Source: Lachnospiraceae bacterium
Lineage (GTDB): Bacteria > Bacillota > Clostridia > Lachnospirales > Lachnospiraceae
DNA length: 59,870 bases
Assembly: GCA_021200475.1 (NCBI GenBank)
Contig: JAJQGP010000067.1
Coordinates: forward strand, 19,360 to 79,229
Reading direction: 5' to 3'
Shown here: in pieces, positions 9,820-18,335 of the stretch
How positions within the stretch are numbered: the stretch's first letter is position 1
How the letters are laid out: every line of letters starts with the position of its first letter
Made by a program: the position numbers and the translations under genes
The notes under the pieces: model-generated
The model's input: only the letters and a program-made list of their open reading frames with translations
What the model was told of the DNA's origin: nothing
Database searches by the model: none

Positions 9820-9853
9820 AAAAAAGATAGGGCAAGTTTTTTCTCACCCTATC
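9820..9853 (-). terminator. Terminator after the ABC permease gene
   Basis: On the minus strand GATAGGG, a 14-base loop and CCCTATC are followed by TTTTTT, a classic intrinsic terminator 24 bases after the permease stop. Its sequence belongs to the hairpin family described at 13431, 14411, 33886 and 38292. The flanking GCGGCCGTGCGCAT (9806-9819) recurs near 33777. Confidence 0.8.
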
Positions 9854-9877
9854 TGCTGCACAGAAAAAATTCTATGT

Positions 9878-10963
9878 TTAATTCGTCCGAATCTCCTGCC
9901 GCATAAACCCGATATAAGAACATCCGAACGCGACGATCATCTCTGCGATCAGGCCGACCAGATGTGGCCACACCAGCAGCAGACTCTGCCCCAGCGACAG
10001 ATAACTGCTGATCGCCCCGACCAGCTGGCTGGTAGTAACGACGTTGACGGATCGTACGGACGGATTCATGATCGTTGTGACCGCCTCACTGTACAGGTAA
10101 TACGGGGAAATCCGGTTCAGGTTCAGCTTCAGCGTGTAATATTTTACCTGATTGAACATCTGACCATAATATGTGTCAATCGGATATACCGCACCCGCAA
10201 TGATGGTCGCCAGAAGGCTCATGAAAATCGAGAAGAAAATCCACAGTGCGATCGTGACCAGTGCCGAGGTCGCGGAATGGCGGCATACGGTGGAAAACAA
10301 GATTGCCAGCGCCAGCCAGAACGCGATATAGACTACCGTAAAGGTCAGGAAAAAGAAAATGCGCAGCACTTCCTCGCCATCCGGCGTCAGTCCGGTCGCC
10401 AGTACGCCAACCGCGCCCAGCGCAATTCCCATGGTGTAAATCACAATCGCAATCACTGCCGTCCCCGCCAGGAACTTTCCTATTATAATAGAGTCCCGGT
10501 AGATCGGCTGCGCGACCAGACGGTTCAGCGTATTGGACTGCCGCTCACTGTTGATTGCGTCAAAGCCAAGCGCCAGCCCGACAATCGGCCCCAGCAGCGC
10601 GATGAACGACATGAAAGAAGGAATCGAACTGCCGCTGGAGGTGTAAAGCTCCAGGAACAGATAGTCGCTCGTCGACTCCGACAGCTCACTGATCGCGCCG
10701 TAAAGGCTCGCGAAACTGGTGCCGCCGATCAGAATCAGCATAATCAGAAAACGCCTGCTGCGCAGCTGATCCGCCATTTCCTTGCGAAAGAGCGCATACA
10801 GACCGGTGAAGCCGCTCACTCGTCTGGTTTTTGATGCCTGCCCGCCATTTCCCGGCTGACCGCTGGCAGGATGCAGCCCAAAATTGCCCTCAGACGGCCT
10901 GCTTTTGCTTCTTCCCGAATCTTCCGCGCCGTTTGTTGTTTTTTTCATAACTGCTTCTTTCAT
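9878..10963 (-). CDS. ABC-2 type transporter permease
   Basis: About 361-residue membrane protein with six or more hydrophobic segments. It opens with an ~35-residue polar, Gly/Ser-rich N-terminus and then FRKEMADQLRSRRFL, typical of ABC-2 permeases of the NatB/NosY type. It pairs with the ATPase encoded just upstream. The start is uncertain: ATG at 10963 (weak GGCAGG) or 10948 (AAGAAG). Both lie inside the 3' end of the ATPase gene, which gives an unusually long overlap of 59-74 bases. The downstream terminator closes a three-gene operon. The exported substrate is unknown. Confidence 0.88.
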   Translation of the reverse strand: MKEAVMKKTTNGAEDSGRSKSRPSEGNFGLHPASGQPGNGGQASKTRRVSGFTGLYALFRKEMADQLRSRRFLIMLILIGGTSFASLYGAISELSESTSDYLFLELYTSSGSSIPSFMSFIALLGPIVGLALGFDAINSERQSNTLNRLVAQPIYRDSIIIGKFLAGTAVIAIVIYTMGIALGAVGVLATGLTPDGEEVLRIFFFLTFTVVYIAFWLALAILFSTVCRHSATSALVTIALWIFFSIFMSLLATIIAGAVYPIDTYYGQMFNQVKYYTLKLNLNRISPYYLYSEAVTTIMNPSVRSVNVVTTSQLVGAISSYLSLGQSLLLVWPHLVGLIAEMIVAFGCSYIGFMRQEIRTN

Positions 10964-11993
10964 CTGCCTGCCCTGCCTTTTCAAAATAAACTCTGTAAAT
11001 CTCATCCAGATCGCCGCCGCGCTGATGCAGGTGATAAACCGTATAGCCGTTTTCACCTAAAAACTGCGTGAGCTTCGGGCGGATATCTTTTTTTGAGGTG
11101 ATCATGAACTTATCGCCCTCTTTTTCGATTTTCTTCACGCCATCCTGCTGATACAGCATCCCCAGCAGTTGATCATCCAGCGGCTGCACCGTCAGCTCCA
11201 GCAGATAGGAGCCTTCCTTGCGGATGTGCTCCTCCAGCTCGCGCAGCGTCCCCTCGACAATCAGATTTCCTTCTATGAAAATACCAACCCGGTCGCAGAT
11301 CTGCTGAATCTGCTGCAGCTGATGAGAGGAAATCAGGATCGTCCGCCCATCCTCCACTGCCAGCTCCCGAATCAGGATCAAAAGCTTGCGCATTCCTTCC
11401 GGGTCAATACCAAGCGTCGGCTCATCCATGATGATCACCTTCGGATCCTTCATCAGCACATCTGCCACGCCCAGCCTCTGGCGCATACCTTTGGAATACG
11501 TGCCGACCTTCTGATCCCCGGCGTACTCGATATCTACACGTTTCAAAAGCGTCTCAATCCGATCTTCGAGCTCCTGCCCTTCCAGGCCATTCAGGCGGCC
11601 GGTAAAGCGCAGATTCTGGCGCCCGGTCATATCCCCGTAAAAGCCCGCGTTGTCCGGCAGATAGCCGACAATCGACTTCACGCCCAGCGGGTCCCGCGTA
11701 CAGTCCATGCCCTCGATCGTCGCCTGTCCTCCGCTCGGCTCCGTCAGCCCCAGAAGCATCAGAATCGTCGTCGTCTTCCCGGCACCGTTCGGGCCAAGCA
11801 GGCCAAACACCTCGCCCCTGCGGATGGAAAGCGTCAGATCATTCACAGCCACTTTTTTGCCATAGCGCTTGGTCAGATGGGACATCTCAATAACGTGATC
11901 ATTTTTTTCGCTTTCAAGCCCATCCCCGCAATTCACGGTTGCCGTGTCCACATCGATTTCGGTTGCCATTTTATTTGTGCCATTATCCGCCAT
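10890..11993 (-). CDS. ABC transporter ATP-binding protein
   Basis: About 367-residue nucleotide-binding subunit. Walker A is GPNGAGKTT, the signature is YSKGMRQRLGVA, Walker B is VIIMDEPTLGIDPEG and the switch is SSHQL. A C-terminal ~80-residue domain follows, as in multidrug or antibiotic-type (DrrA/CcmA) ATPases. The first ~35 residues are a polar extension. ATG at 11993 is preferred over the GTG at 11999 because GGGAG sits 8 bases upstream. It begins 3 bases after the stop of the NEW3 gene. The Lys/Arg-rich C-terminus overlaps the permease start. Confidence 0.94.
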   Translation of the reverse strand: MADNGTNKMATEIDVDTATVNCGDGLESEKNDHVIEMSHLTKRYGKKVAVNDLTLSIRRGEVFGLLGPNGAGKTTTILMLLGLTEPSGGQATIEGMDCTRDPLGVKSIVGYLPDNAGFYGDMTGRQNLRFTGRLNGLEGQELEDRIETLLKRVDIEYAGDQKVGTYSKGMRQRLGVADVLMKDPKVIIMDEPTLGIDPEGMRKLLILIRELAVEDGRTILISSHQLQQIQQICDRVGIFIEGNLIVEGTLRELEEHIRKEGSYLLELTVQPLDDQLLGMLYQQDGVKKIEKEGDKFMITSKKDIRPKLTQFLGENGYTVYHLHQRGGDLDEIYRVYFEKAGQADERSSYEKNNKRRGRFGKKQKQAV

Positions 11994-11995
11994 AG

Positions 11996-13249
11996 TCACC
12001 GTCTCCCGAATTTCTTAAAAATCAATGCCAGCAGAACTACCAGCAAAATAATGATGCCGAGCGCTACAAATCCCCAGGTTGAGGAGGTTTTTACCGATAC
12101 ACGGAACGCTGCGGTATCCGAGGTTTCACTCGTGCTGACCGTGATATCCGTCTCGTAGTCACCCGTGATCGAATCCTCACACGGCGTCACATAGGCAGTC
12201 ACTTCCACCGAAGCCCCTGCTTCCAGCGTGTCAATTGTCGATTCGCTGAACGTTACCTCCCAGTCGGTCGGCGCGGAGGAAGACAGCGTCACATCGGTCA
12301 GGTCCACATTGCCATTGTTTGTGATCACCAGCGTCACAGAGGATTCCTTATTTTCATATGCATCAAAGCTCAGCAAACCGCTCGAAGTAGAAAGAGAAAT
12401 ATCATAGGTGCCGGTGATATTGATGGTCAGCTCCATTGTCAGCGTCTCATTCGCGGAAGAGGCAGTTACCGGAATCGTATATTCGCCCTTTTCTACCGTT
12501 TCCGGCGGCGTCACGGTGATCGTCAGTCCCTGGCTGCTCTCCGCGTCCACATCAATGCTCGCCACCGCGGTAGATGTATCATCCGACGGCGTGATCGTCA
12601 CGGTCCAGCCGCTCGGTGTCTCCGTTGAAAGACTGTAGGTCTGATCGGTCGTACGGTTATTGATCAGTGTCGCGTCAAAGCTGAAGGAAGTGCCGGTCGC
12701 GCCCTCCTGCTCCGGATATTCCGAGGAAAAGCTGCTCTCCCCGCGCACCTCCGCGCTGACATTCAGCGTCAGTGTCAGAGTGTCCGTGTCTCCGGTGTCC
12801 GAGGTCGCCAGAAGCACCACCTCATATTCCCCATCTTCTTCCTCATCCGGGATCGTCAGGCTGTACGTCACCAGACCGCTGTCATTCGACTCATTTCCTG
12901 TGATATGTACCTTCGAAATCTCCGTACTGCTGCCCTTAAAATAGCCTTCCCAGCCATCCGGAAGCGATTCTGTCGTCAGCGTGATGTCATGTCCCGCACC
13001 ATCCGCGCTGATAAAATCCAGCGAGAAGCTGAGCGTATCACCAGCCGTCGCCGCCATCCCCGGATAATCAGTGTTCATCTCAATTCCGGTTGACACTTCT
13101 TCCAAAGCCGTTGTCGCTACCGTCAGATTCTCCGTCTCGACCTCCTCGGCGGCATAGACCGCCACAGAAGAAAACAGCATCGCCGCAGATAAAAGCACCG
13201 AAGCTGTTTTCCACATCGTTTTTCGATTCCAATTCCTTACGCCCTTCAT
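11996..13249 (-). CDS. NEW3-domain surface protein, membrane anchored
   Basis: 417-residue exported protein. A signal peptide (VLLSAAMLFSSVAVYAAEE) is followed by two to three Ig-like NEW3-type beta domains (LPDGWEGYFKG, TPSGWTVTITPS, APTDWEVTF mark the repeats). A C-terminal transmembrane helix (GFVALGIIILLVVLLALIF) and a KKFGRR stop-transfer tail end the protein. It is the first gene of an operon with the ABC ATPase and permease. Such NEW3-ABC triads recur in Firmicutes, but their substrate is not established. The domain is probably extracellular and may bind a polymer or assist the permease. Start at 13249 has AAAGGA upstream. Confidence 0.85.
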   Translation of the reverse strand: MKGVRNWNRKTMWKTASVLLSAAMLFSSVAVYAAEEVETENLTVATTALEEVSTGIEMNTDYPGMAATAGDTLSFSLDFISADGAGHDITLTTESLPDGWEGYFKGSSTEISKVHITGNESNDSGLVTYSLTIPDEEEDGEYEVVLLATSDTGDTDTLTLTLNVSAEVRGESSFSSEYPEQEGATGTSFSFDATLINNRTTDQTYSLSTETPSGWTVTITPSDDTSTAVASIDVDAESSQGLTITVTPPETVEKGEYTIPVTASSANETLTMELTINITGTYDISLSTSSGLLSFDAYENKESSVTLVITNNGNVDLTDVTLSSSAPTDWEVTFSESTIDTLEAGASVEVTAYVTPCEDSITGDYETDITVSTSETSDTAAFRVSVKTSSTWGFVALGIIILLVVLLALIFKKFGRR

Positions 13250-13293
13250 AATCAAATCTGTCCTTTCCCTGGATTTTCAATCTTTTTTTAATA

Positions 13294-13475
13294 GAATCCC
13301 GCCTTGCGGGATTCTCGCGCTGCCGCGCGTCTGCGCAGGCAGACAGTTTCCTCTGGCGCGGCTGTGCTCTACGCTCCGCTTCGGTCGGCGCTAAACAAAC
13401 GTCCACTGGACGTTCAGCGCCCCCGGAGGGTTTTGTCTAATAGGGAAGTTCAGAGAACTTTCCTATTAGACAAAA
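13294..13475. repeat. Dispersed intergenic hairpin repeat, copy A
   Basis: GC-rich element made of successive hairpins. GAATCCCGC-ctt-GCGGGATTC (13294-13314) is perfect. It is followed by GCGCAGG/CTGGCGC, an ACGTCC/GGACGT hairpin and a 21-bp stem with a 3-base loop (13431-13451 with 13455-13475, one G-U pair). The first 69 bases match copy B (33795-33863) with five substitutions and one single-base gap. The stretch 13250-13711 holds no gene besides this element and the nested repeats at 13502-13679. Confidence 0.85.
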
Positions 13476-13501
13476 AAAGTTTACCCAGTAAGTGTGTTTC
13501 A

Positions 13502-13679
13502 TTTTTGACAGTTTTGTGGCAAGAATGTGTAGGGAATGTGAAGATCTGATGAAAAAAGAACTCTGTGCGATGGATCATTTATCTTTCTTTTTGACACGGA
13601 ATCTGGAATATGGCACCTTTACATTCCATGTCAAAGGCTATAAACTTAATTAATTTACAGTGAACGTAACTGTCAAAAA
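13502..13679. promoter_or_regulatory. Nested inverted repeats in the DUF624 leader
   Basis: A perfect 12-bp inverted repeat (TTTTTGACAGTT at 13502-13513, AACTGTCAAAAA at 13668-13679) encloses a second 13-bp one with one G-U pair (13590-13602 with 13623-13635, TTTGACACGGAAT). Both arms contain TTGACA-like -35 cores, so they may also be promoter duplications. The start of transcription is not clear. Confidence 0.5.
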
Positions 13680-13711
13680 CAGTTTCATCAAAAAAGTCTG
13701 AGGTATGATTT

Positions 13712-14401
13712 ATGGATACGATATTTAATGTAGATAACATCGTCTGGCGGACGCTCTCTAAGCTCGGCGATCTGATGTTTCTGAATTTTCTGTTTATGCT
13801 CTGCTGCCTCCCGATCTTTACGGCTGGTGCTTCGCTGACCGCACTCAGCTATGTCACGCTTGCCATGCACGACGGACAGGACGGCTATATCGCCAGACGG
13901 TTTTTCAAATCCTTCCGGCAGAATTTTAAGCAGGCAACCTGTATCTGGATCCCCATGCTCCTGATTGGTGTCGCGCTGATCGCGGATCTGCTGATCCTGC
14001 GGCGTTCCGAGGGTACCATGGTCATGTCGCTGACGATCTGTATTGTGGTATTTATCGTCATTTACTGTATGGTCTTTTGCTATATGTTCGCCCTTCTTGC
14101 GAAATTTGAGACAACCGTGAAAGGCAATGTAGCGAATGCATTCCGTCTGGTCATTTCGCACATTCCACAGACGCTTTCGATGCTCATTGCAGGGGCCGGA
14201 GCTGTCATTCTCCCCCTGATCAATTCCACCACACTGATGTGGGGAATGCTGATCTGGCTGCTTTGCGGATTCTCTCTTCTTTCCTTCTATAATACCTCTA
14301 TTCTGAGAAGGATTTTCCAAAAATACATCCCGGAAGAGGAGGAGGAGACCGACCCGGATAAATGGAATGTGGACGAAACCATGCCGAAAGAGGAAAAGTA
14401 A
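13712..14401 (+). CDS. DUF624 (YesL-family) membrane protein
   Basis: 229-residue integral membrane protein of the YesL/DUF624 family. It has about five to six hydrophobic helices, the conserved LGDLMFLNFLFMLCCLPIFT at the start and an acidic C-terminus (PEEEEETDPD). Family members are usually encoded beside LplB/YtcP-type sugar permeases and glycosidases and are thought to assist uptake, but the mechanism is unknown. Here the matching permeases are 16 kb away, while arabinose and xylose enzymes are adjacent. GAGGT precedes the ATG. Confidence 0.88.
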   Translation: MDTIFNVDNIVWRTLSKLGDLMFLNFLFMLCCLPIFTAGASLTALSYVTLAMHDGQDGYIARRFFKSFRQNFKQATCIWIPMLLIGVALIADLLILRRSEGTMVMSLTICIVVFIVIYCMVFCYMFALLAKFETTVKGNVANAFRLVISHIPQTLSMLIAGAGAVILPLINSTTLMWGMLIWLLCGFSLLSFYNTSILRRIFQKYIPEEEEETDPDKWNVDETMPKEEK

Positions 14402-14410
14402 ACCGGAAGA

Positions 14411-14450
14411 GGCTAGGGAAGTTCTCTCTCCCCTAGCCGGCTCTGTGCAT
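14411..14450. repeat. Hairpin repeat family, copy D
   Basis: GGCTAGGG, loop AAGTTCTCTCTC, CCCTAGCC, then GGCTCTGTGCATAAAAA. The tail CCGGCTCTGTGCATAAAAA also occurs at 38363-38381 in copy E. The loop core AGGGAAGTTC also occurs in copies A and B. Confidence 0.7.
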
Positions 14451-14456
14451 AAAAAG

Positions 14457-14490
14457 AAAAAGGAAGCGGCCATCAATCGCTTCCTTTTTT
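14457..14490. terminator. Bidirectional terminator between DUF624 and GH51 genes
   Basis: AAAAAGGAAGCG and CGCTTCCTTTTT form a perfect 12-bp stem with a 9-base loop. A and T runs on either side suit the convergent genes. Confidence 0.85.
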
Positions 14491-14551
14491 ACTCTTCTGA
14501 TCCATACAGCCCTGAACCTGCGAAAGACCAATCCGGTGCATACCCGTACGA

Positions 14552-16054
14552 TTACCGCACCGTCAGATGCGCCACTGTACACGCCGGAATCGTGAACTTC
14601 AATCCGCTCTCTGTAATCTGAATGCCGTCCATTTCCGTGATCTTCACCGCATCCGGATTCTCAAACGTATTTTTATCCTGCATATCGCCTGTCACCATCT
14701 CACCTGTGACTTCTCTGACTTTCTTCCCGCCGATCTCCGCATCGATCTCATACGCCTGCTCCACAGAAAGATTCGTCACTGTGATGTGCAGTGTGCCGTC
14801 CGCTGTGATAGAAACTGACTCTGTCAGATTCGGCACCTGTACTTCCTTTTCAGAACCAATCTGCTTTGTCTCGATGCTGCTCTCCACCAGCGTGGCGTCC
14901 TGATGGTCGCGATACATCCGGAAGACATACCAGGTCGGTGTCCTGAGCATCTGTGCTCCATCCGTCAGAATCACAGACTGCAGCACATTCACCATTTGCG
15001 CGATATTCGCCATCTTTACCCGGTCGCTGTGCTTATTGAAAATGTTCAGCGTAATGCCTGCTACAAGCGCGTCGCGGATGGTATTCTGCTGATAGAGGAA
15101 GCCCGGATTTGTCCCCGGCTCTACATCATACCAGGTGCCCCACTCATCCACGATCAGGCCAACCTGCTTTTCCGGATCAAACTCGTCCATAATCGCACTG
15201 TGTTTCGTCACCAGCTCCTCCATGTAGAGAGCCTTGTCCATTGTCCGGTACCAGGTCGCTTCATCAAAATCTGTAGCACTGCCCTTATGCTGCCATCCGT
15301 TCGGATGCACATAATAATGCAGAGAAAGGCCATTCATAAAACCATGCTGGTCCGGGTTGTTCCGGCGGAAGCAGGTATCCAGAACGGTTCGCGTCCACTC
15401 ATAGTCGTCCACATTCGCGCCGCAGCAGATCTTATTGATCTTATAATCCTTATGATAATCACGCACATATGTCTGATAGCGGCGATACAGATTCCCGTAA
15501 TATTCCGGGTTCATATTGCCGCCGCAGCCCCAGTTCTCATTGCCGACTCCGAAAAAGTCGACCTTCCAGGGAGCTTCATGACCGTTGTCTGCGCGCAGAT
15601 CCGCCATCGGAGAGACCCCTTCAAATGTCATATATTCCACCCACTCTGACATTTCCTGTACCGAACCGCTGCCGACGTTTCCGTTTACATAGGTCTCACA
15701 GCCGATCTGACGGCAAAGCTCAAAATATTCATGTGTACCAAAGCTGTTGTCTTCCACCACGCCGCCCCAGTGCGTGTTGATCATTTTCTTACGGTTTGCC
15801 TTCGGGCCAATTCCGTCCTTCCAGTGATACTCATCCGCAAAGCATCCGCCCGGCCAGCGCAGTACCGGTACACGGATTTCCTTTAACGCCTCTACCACAT
15901 CCTGACGCATTCCATTTACATTTTCAATCGGAGAATCCTCTCCGACATACAGCCCTTCATAAATACATCTGCCCAGATGTTCGGAAAAATGACCATAAAT
16001 TTCCTTATGAATCCTGCTCAGCGTTTTGTCTGCCTGGATTTTTAATTTTGCCAT
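14552..16054 (-). CDS. abfA: Alpha-L-arabinofuranosidase, GH51
   Basis: 500-residue retaining GH51 enzyme that removes alpha-L-arabinofuranosyl side groups from arabinan or arabinoxylan oligosaccharides. The barrel has acid/base Glu173 in GVGNENWG and nucleophile Glu304 in VDEWGTWY, and a C-terminal beta-sandwich follows. No signal peptide is present, so it acts on imported oligosaccharides. The start at 16054 (MAKLKIQAD) has AAAGGAGG upstream. The longer frame to 16108 is rejected because it would run into the GH127 gene. It lies 16 bases after that gene and is co-transcribed with it. Confidence 0.96.
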   Translation of the reverse strand: MAKLKIQADKTLSRIHKEIYGHFSEHLGRCIYEGLYVGEDSPIENVNGMRQDVVEALKEIRVPVLRWPGGCFADEYHWKDGIGPKANRKKMINTHWGGVVEDNSFGTHEYFELCRQIGCETYVNGNVGSGSVQEMSEWVEYMTFEGVSPMADLRADNGHEAPWKVDFFGVGNENWGCGGNMNPEYYGNLYRRYQTYVRDYHKDYKINKICCGANVDDYEWTRTVLDTCFRRNNPDQHGFMNGLSLHYYVHPNGWQHKGSATDFDEATWYRTMDKALYMEELVTKHSAIMDEFDPEKQVGLIVDEWGTWYDVEPGTNPGFLYQQNTIRDALVAGITLNIFNKHSDRVKMANIAQMVNVLQSVILTDGAQMLRTPTWYVFRMYRDHQDATLVESSIETKQIGSEKEVQVPNLTESVSITADGTLHITVTNLSVEQAYEIDAEIGGKKVREVTGEMVTGDMQDKNTFENPDAVKITEMDGIQITESGLKFTIPACTVAHLTVR

Positions 16055-16070
16055 TTCAAGATGCCTCCTT

Positions 16071-18110
16071 TTACTCTGCGTTCGTCCACACCTGCATTTC
16101 ATTCTCACCGCGATTTGCCCACATATAATATGGTATAAGCTTCAGTTCAACCCGCTCTTTCTTCGCCCTGTGCCAGGTATGATACAAAGCTCCGTTCTCT
16201 TCCTCTGCTTTGGTCTGCCGGAGGCCGGGCCAGATGACCAGCTTCGCCGGAGCACCGCAGACCTCGCCATCCGCCAGCTTTGGTTCTGCTTCCGCATCCA
16301 GGGTAACAAGATGCAGGTCCGCTCCATTGTCCCTTTCTTCCAGGCAATAGACGATCGGACCTCTGACCACCGCGGCCTTTCCCACATCCTCGCGCACCCT
16401 CGCGTTTGCCCCGATCAGCCTCGGCTGCATCGGGAAAAACAGCTGAAACGTGTCCTCATCCGTCCATTCCTTCTGTATGTACAGATAGCCGTCCTTTTCC
16501 TCTGTCTGTGCACCTTCCAGGCCCTCTGTCTGACAATCCTCACACCAGTCAGGCATCCGCAGCGCCAGACGCAGAGCGCTTCCCTTCGCACGCACCCGGA
16601 TCGTCACTGCTCCGTCCCATGGAAAAGCGGATGCAATTGAAATCTCCGCCCTCTGCCCGTTCACCAGCTTTGCAATCTCACTGCCCATATAGAGATGCAC
16701 AAAAAGAGTATCTTCTGACTCCGTGTATGCGTAAGAAGAAACCGACGAAACCAGCCTCGCCAGATTCGGCGGACAGCAGGCGCAGCCGAACCATTTCTGG
16801 CGAACCGCCTTCACATGAGCCTTCCGCTCATCCTTTTGGCACGCCTCCGGAACCACCTCCAGCGGATTCACATAGAAAAAGCTTTTTCCGTCCAGAGCCA
16901 TCCCGGCAAGTACACAGTTATAAAACGCCCGTTCCATCACATTCGCGTATCTGGCGTCCGGATGAATCTCCAGCATGCGGCGCGCAAAGAAAATCAGGCC
17001 GATGGACGCGCAAGTCTCCGCGTAAGCCGTATCATTCGGCAGGTCATACGGATAGGAAAACGCCTCGCCGAGATGCGTCGCGCCAATCCCGCCCGTGACA
17101 TACATTTTTTCGTTCACAATGCTGTTCCAGAGCTTTTCACAGGCCGCATACAGGCTGTCATCCTGTGTAAGCCGCGCCAGGTCCGCCATCCCGGAATAAA
17201 GATAGACGGCGCGCACCGCATGCCCCACCGCCTCATCCTGCTCACGCACCGGCAGATGAGCCTGATTGTATTCATACCGCAGCTCGTCCTTTTGCTGTCT
17301 CTGAGGGCGCTCCCGGTCGTACTCATGGCGTTCAGTGTCAAAATAATAGGGACGCATTCCTCTCTGATCCACAAAAAACCGGCTCAGATTCAGATACCGT
17401 TCTTCCCCGGTCGCCTCATAGAGCCGCACCAGCACCATCTCCGCGATCTCATGCCCCGGATAGCCCTTGCACCTGCCCTCCTCCGGCCCGAAATAATCTG
17501 CGATATAGTCCGCGAAACGACAGGCCGCGTGTAAAAGCCTGTCCTTGCCGGTCGCCTGATAATAGGCCACCGCGCCTTCCGCCAGATGCCCGAAGCAATA
17601 GAGCTCATGATGATCGCGCAGATTGGAAAACGTCTTATCCCTTCCATTAATAATATAATAAGTATCCAGGTAGCCGTCCTCCTGCTGCGCCGCACACACC
17701 AGCTCAATCGCCTCATCCGCGACCCGCTCCAGCTCCGGATCCGGATGCTGCGTCAGCGAATACGCGACCGCCTCAATCCACTTGGAAAAATCACTGTCCT
17801 GGAAAACAAAACCGTAAAACTCATCCTTCAGATGCTCCGGGTCCTCCGGTGTGGCTTCAAACCCCCGGAACGTATACTGCGGTTCCTCATACGCTTCGCC
17901 CTTTTCCCGCTTCTCGCGGTTCATCTTTCCGGCGATTTTGAAATTCCGCATACAGTAGCTCGGCGCGGCTCCTTCCACACGGTCATTCAGCGCCTTCCAC
18001 TGATAAGGAATCACCTCCGTACGCACCAGCTCCATTTCACCCTTCCAGAAAGCATCCGTAACGCGTACACTGCGCAGCGGCAGTTCCCTGTTAAATCTGG
18101 TAGAATCCAT
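16071..18110 (-). CDS. Beta-L-arabinofuranosidase, GH127
   Basis: 679-residue GH127 (DUF1680) enzyme that releases beta-linked L-arabinofuranose. The zinc/cysteine active site known from HypBA1 is present: Glu365 and Cys367 in AETCASIGL, then Cys443, Cys445 and Cys446 in FGCACCPPN. The spacing matches (78 residues between the zinc-binding Cys and the catalytic Cys, against 77 in HypBA1). No signal peptide is present. The start at 18110 has AGGAGGG upstream; the 46 residues read through from further upstream lie in the leader. It is the first gene of the GH127-GH51 operon, with a recognised promoter and an adjacent activator-type site. Confidence 0.95.
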   Translation of the reverse strand: MDSTRFNRELPLRSVRVTDAFWKGEMELVRTEVIPYQWKALNDRVEGAAPSYCMRNFKIAGKMNREKREKGEAYEEPQYTFRGFEATPEDPEHLKDEFYGFVFQDSDFSKWIEAVAYSLTQHPDPELERVADEAIELVCAAQQEDGYLDTYYIINGRDKTFSNLRDHHELYCFGHLAEGAVAYYQATGKDRLLHAACRFADYIADYFGPEEGRCKGYPGHEIAEMVLVRLYEATGEERYLNLSRFFVDQRGMRPYYFDTERHEYDRERPQRQQKDELRYEYNQAHLPVREQDEAVGHAVRAVYLYSGMADLARLTQDDSLYAACEKLWNSIVNEKMYVTGGIGATHLGEAFSYPYDLPNDTAYAETCASIGLIFFARRMLEIHPDARYANVMERAFYNCVLAGMALDGKSFFYVNPLEVVPEACQKDERKAHVKAVRQKWFGCACCPPNLARLVSSVSSYAYTESEDTLFVHLYMGSEIAKLVNGQRAEISIASAFPWDGAVTIRVRAKGSALRLALRMPDWCEDCQTEGLEGAQTEEKDGYLYIQKEWTDEDTFQLFFPMQPRLIGANARVREDVGKAAVVRGPIVYCLEERDNGADLHLVTLDAEAEPKLADGEVCGAPAKLVIWPGLRQTKAEEENGALYHTWHRAKKERVELKLIPYYMWANRGENEMQVWTNAE

Positions 18111-18152
18111 TCTGTCCCTCCTGAAAAGAAAAGGAATATAATCTACGTTTTC

Positions 18153-18185
18153 ATACGGCCCTTGCAGCAAATGCAAAGGCCGTAT
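18153..18185. promoter_or_regulatory. 14-bp hairpin in the GH127 leader
   Basis: ATACGGCCCTTGCA and TGCAAAGGCCGTAT pair fully (one G-U) around 5 bases. It lies about 20 bases after the predicted start of transcription and 43 bases before the start codon. No T-run follows on the minus strand, so it is more likely an operator or mRNA-stabilising stem than a terminator. Confidence 0.55.
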
Positions 18186-18212
18186 TCTGAACAATAATAA
18201 AAAATCAATATA

Positions 18213-18270
18213 AGTATAATGCAAAGCTCCGCAAGCGTAAAGAAGCAAAAGGTCAGATTCGGTGGCAAAA
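18213..18270 (-). promoter_or_regulatory. GH127-GH51 promoter with bipartite activator-type site
   Basis: On the minus strand, TTTACG (18241-18236), 17 bp and TATACT (18218-18213) form the promoter. Directly upstream lies TTTTGCC (18270-18264), 5 bases, then ATCTGACCTTTTG (18258-18246), ending 4 bases before the -35. The same arrangement occurs at 20536-20570. Position against the -35 fits an AraC-family activator, probably the one encoded at 22608. Confidence 0.7.
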
Positions 18271-18335
18271 CGTTACAGGTCACACCGCAGTCCAATTTAC
18301 ATTGCATTCATTCCTGCAGTGTGTGACTGATCCTT

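Noticed and set aside
9276-9830. 184-residue frame over the leader of the S66 gene
   Set aside because: Overlaps the peptidase start, its promoter and a terminator; composition is not protein-like.
18255-18285. A catabolite-repression (cre) site near the GH127 promoter
   Set aside because: TGTAACGTTTTGCC misses key positions of the cre consensus; the bipartite site explains the conservation better.
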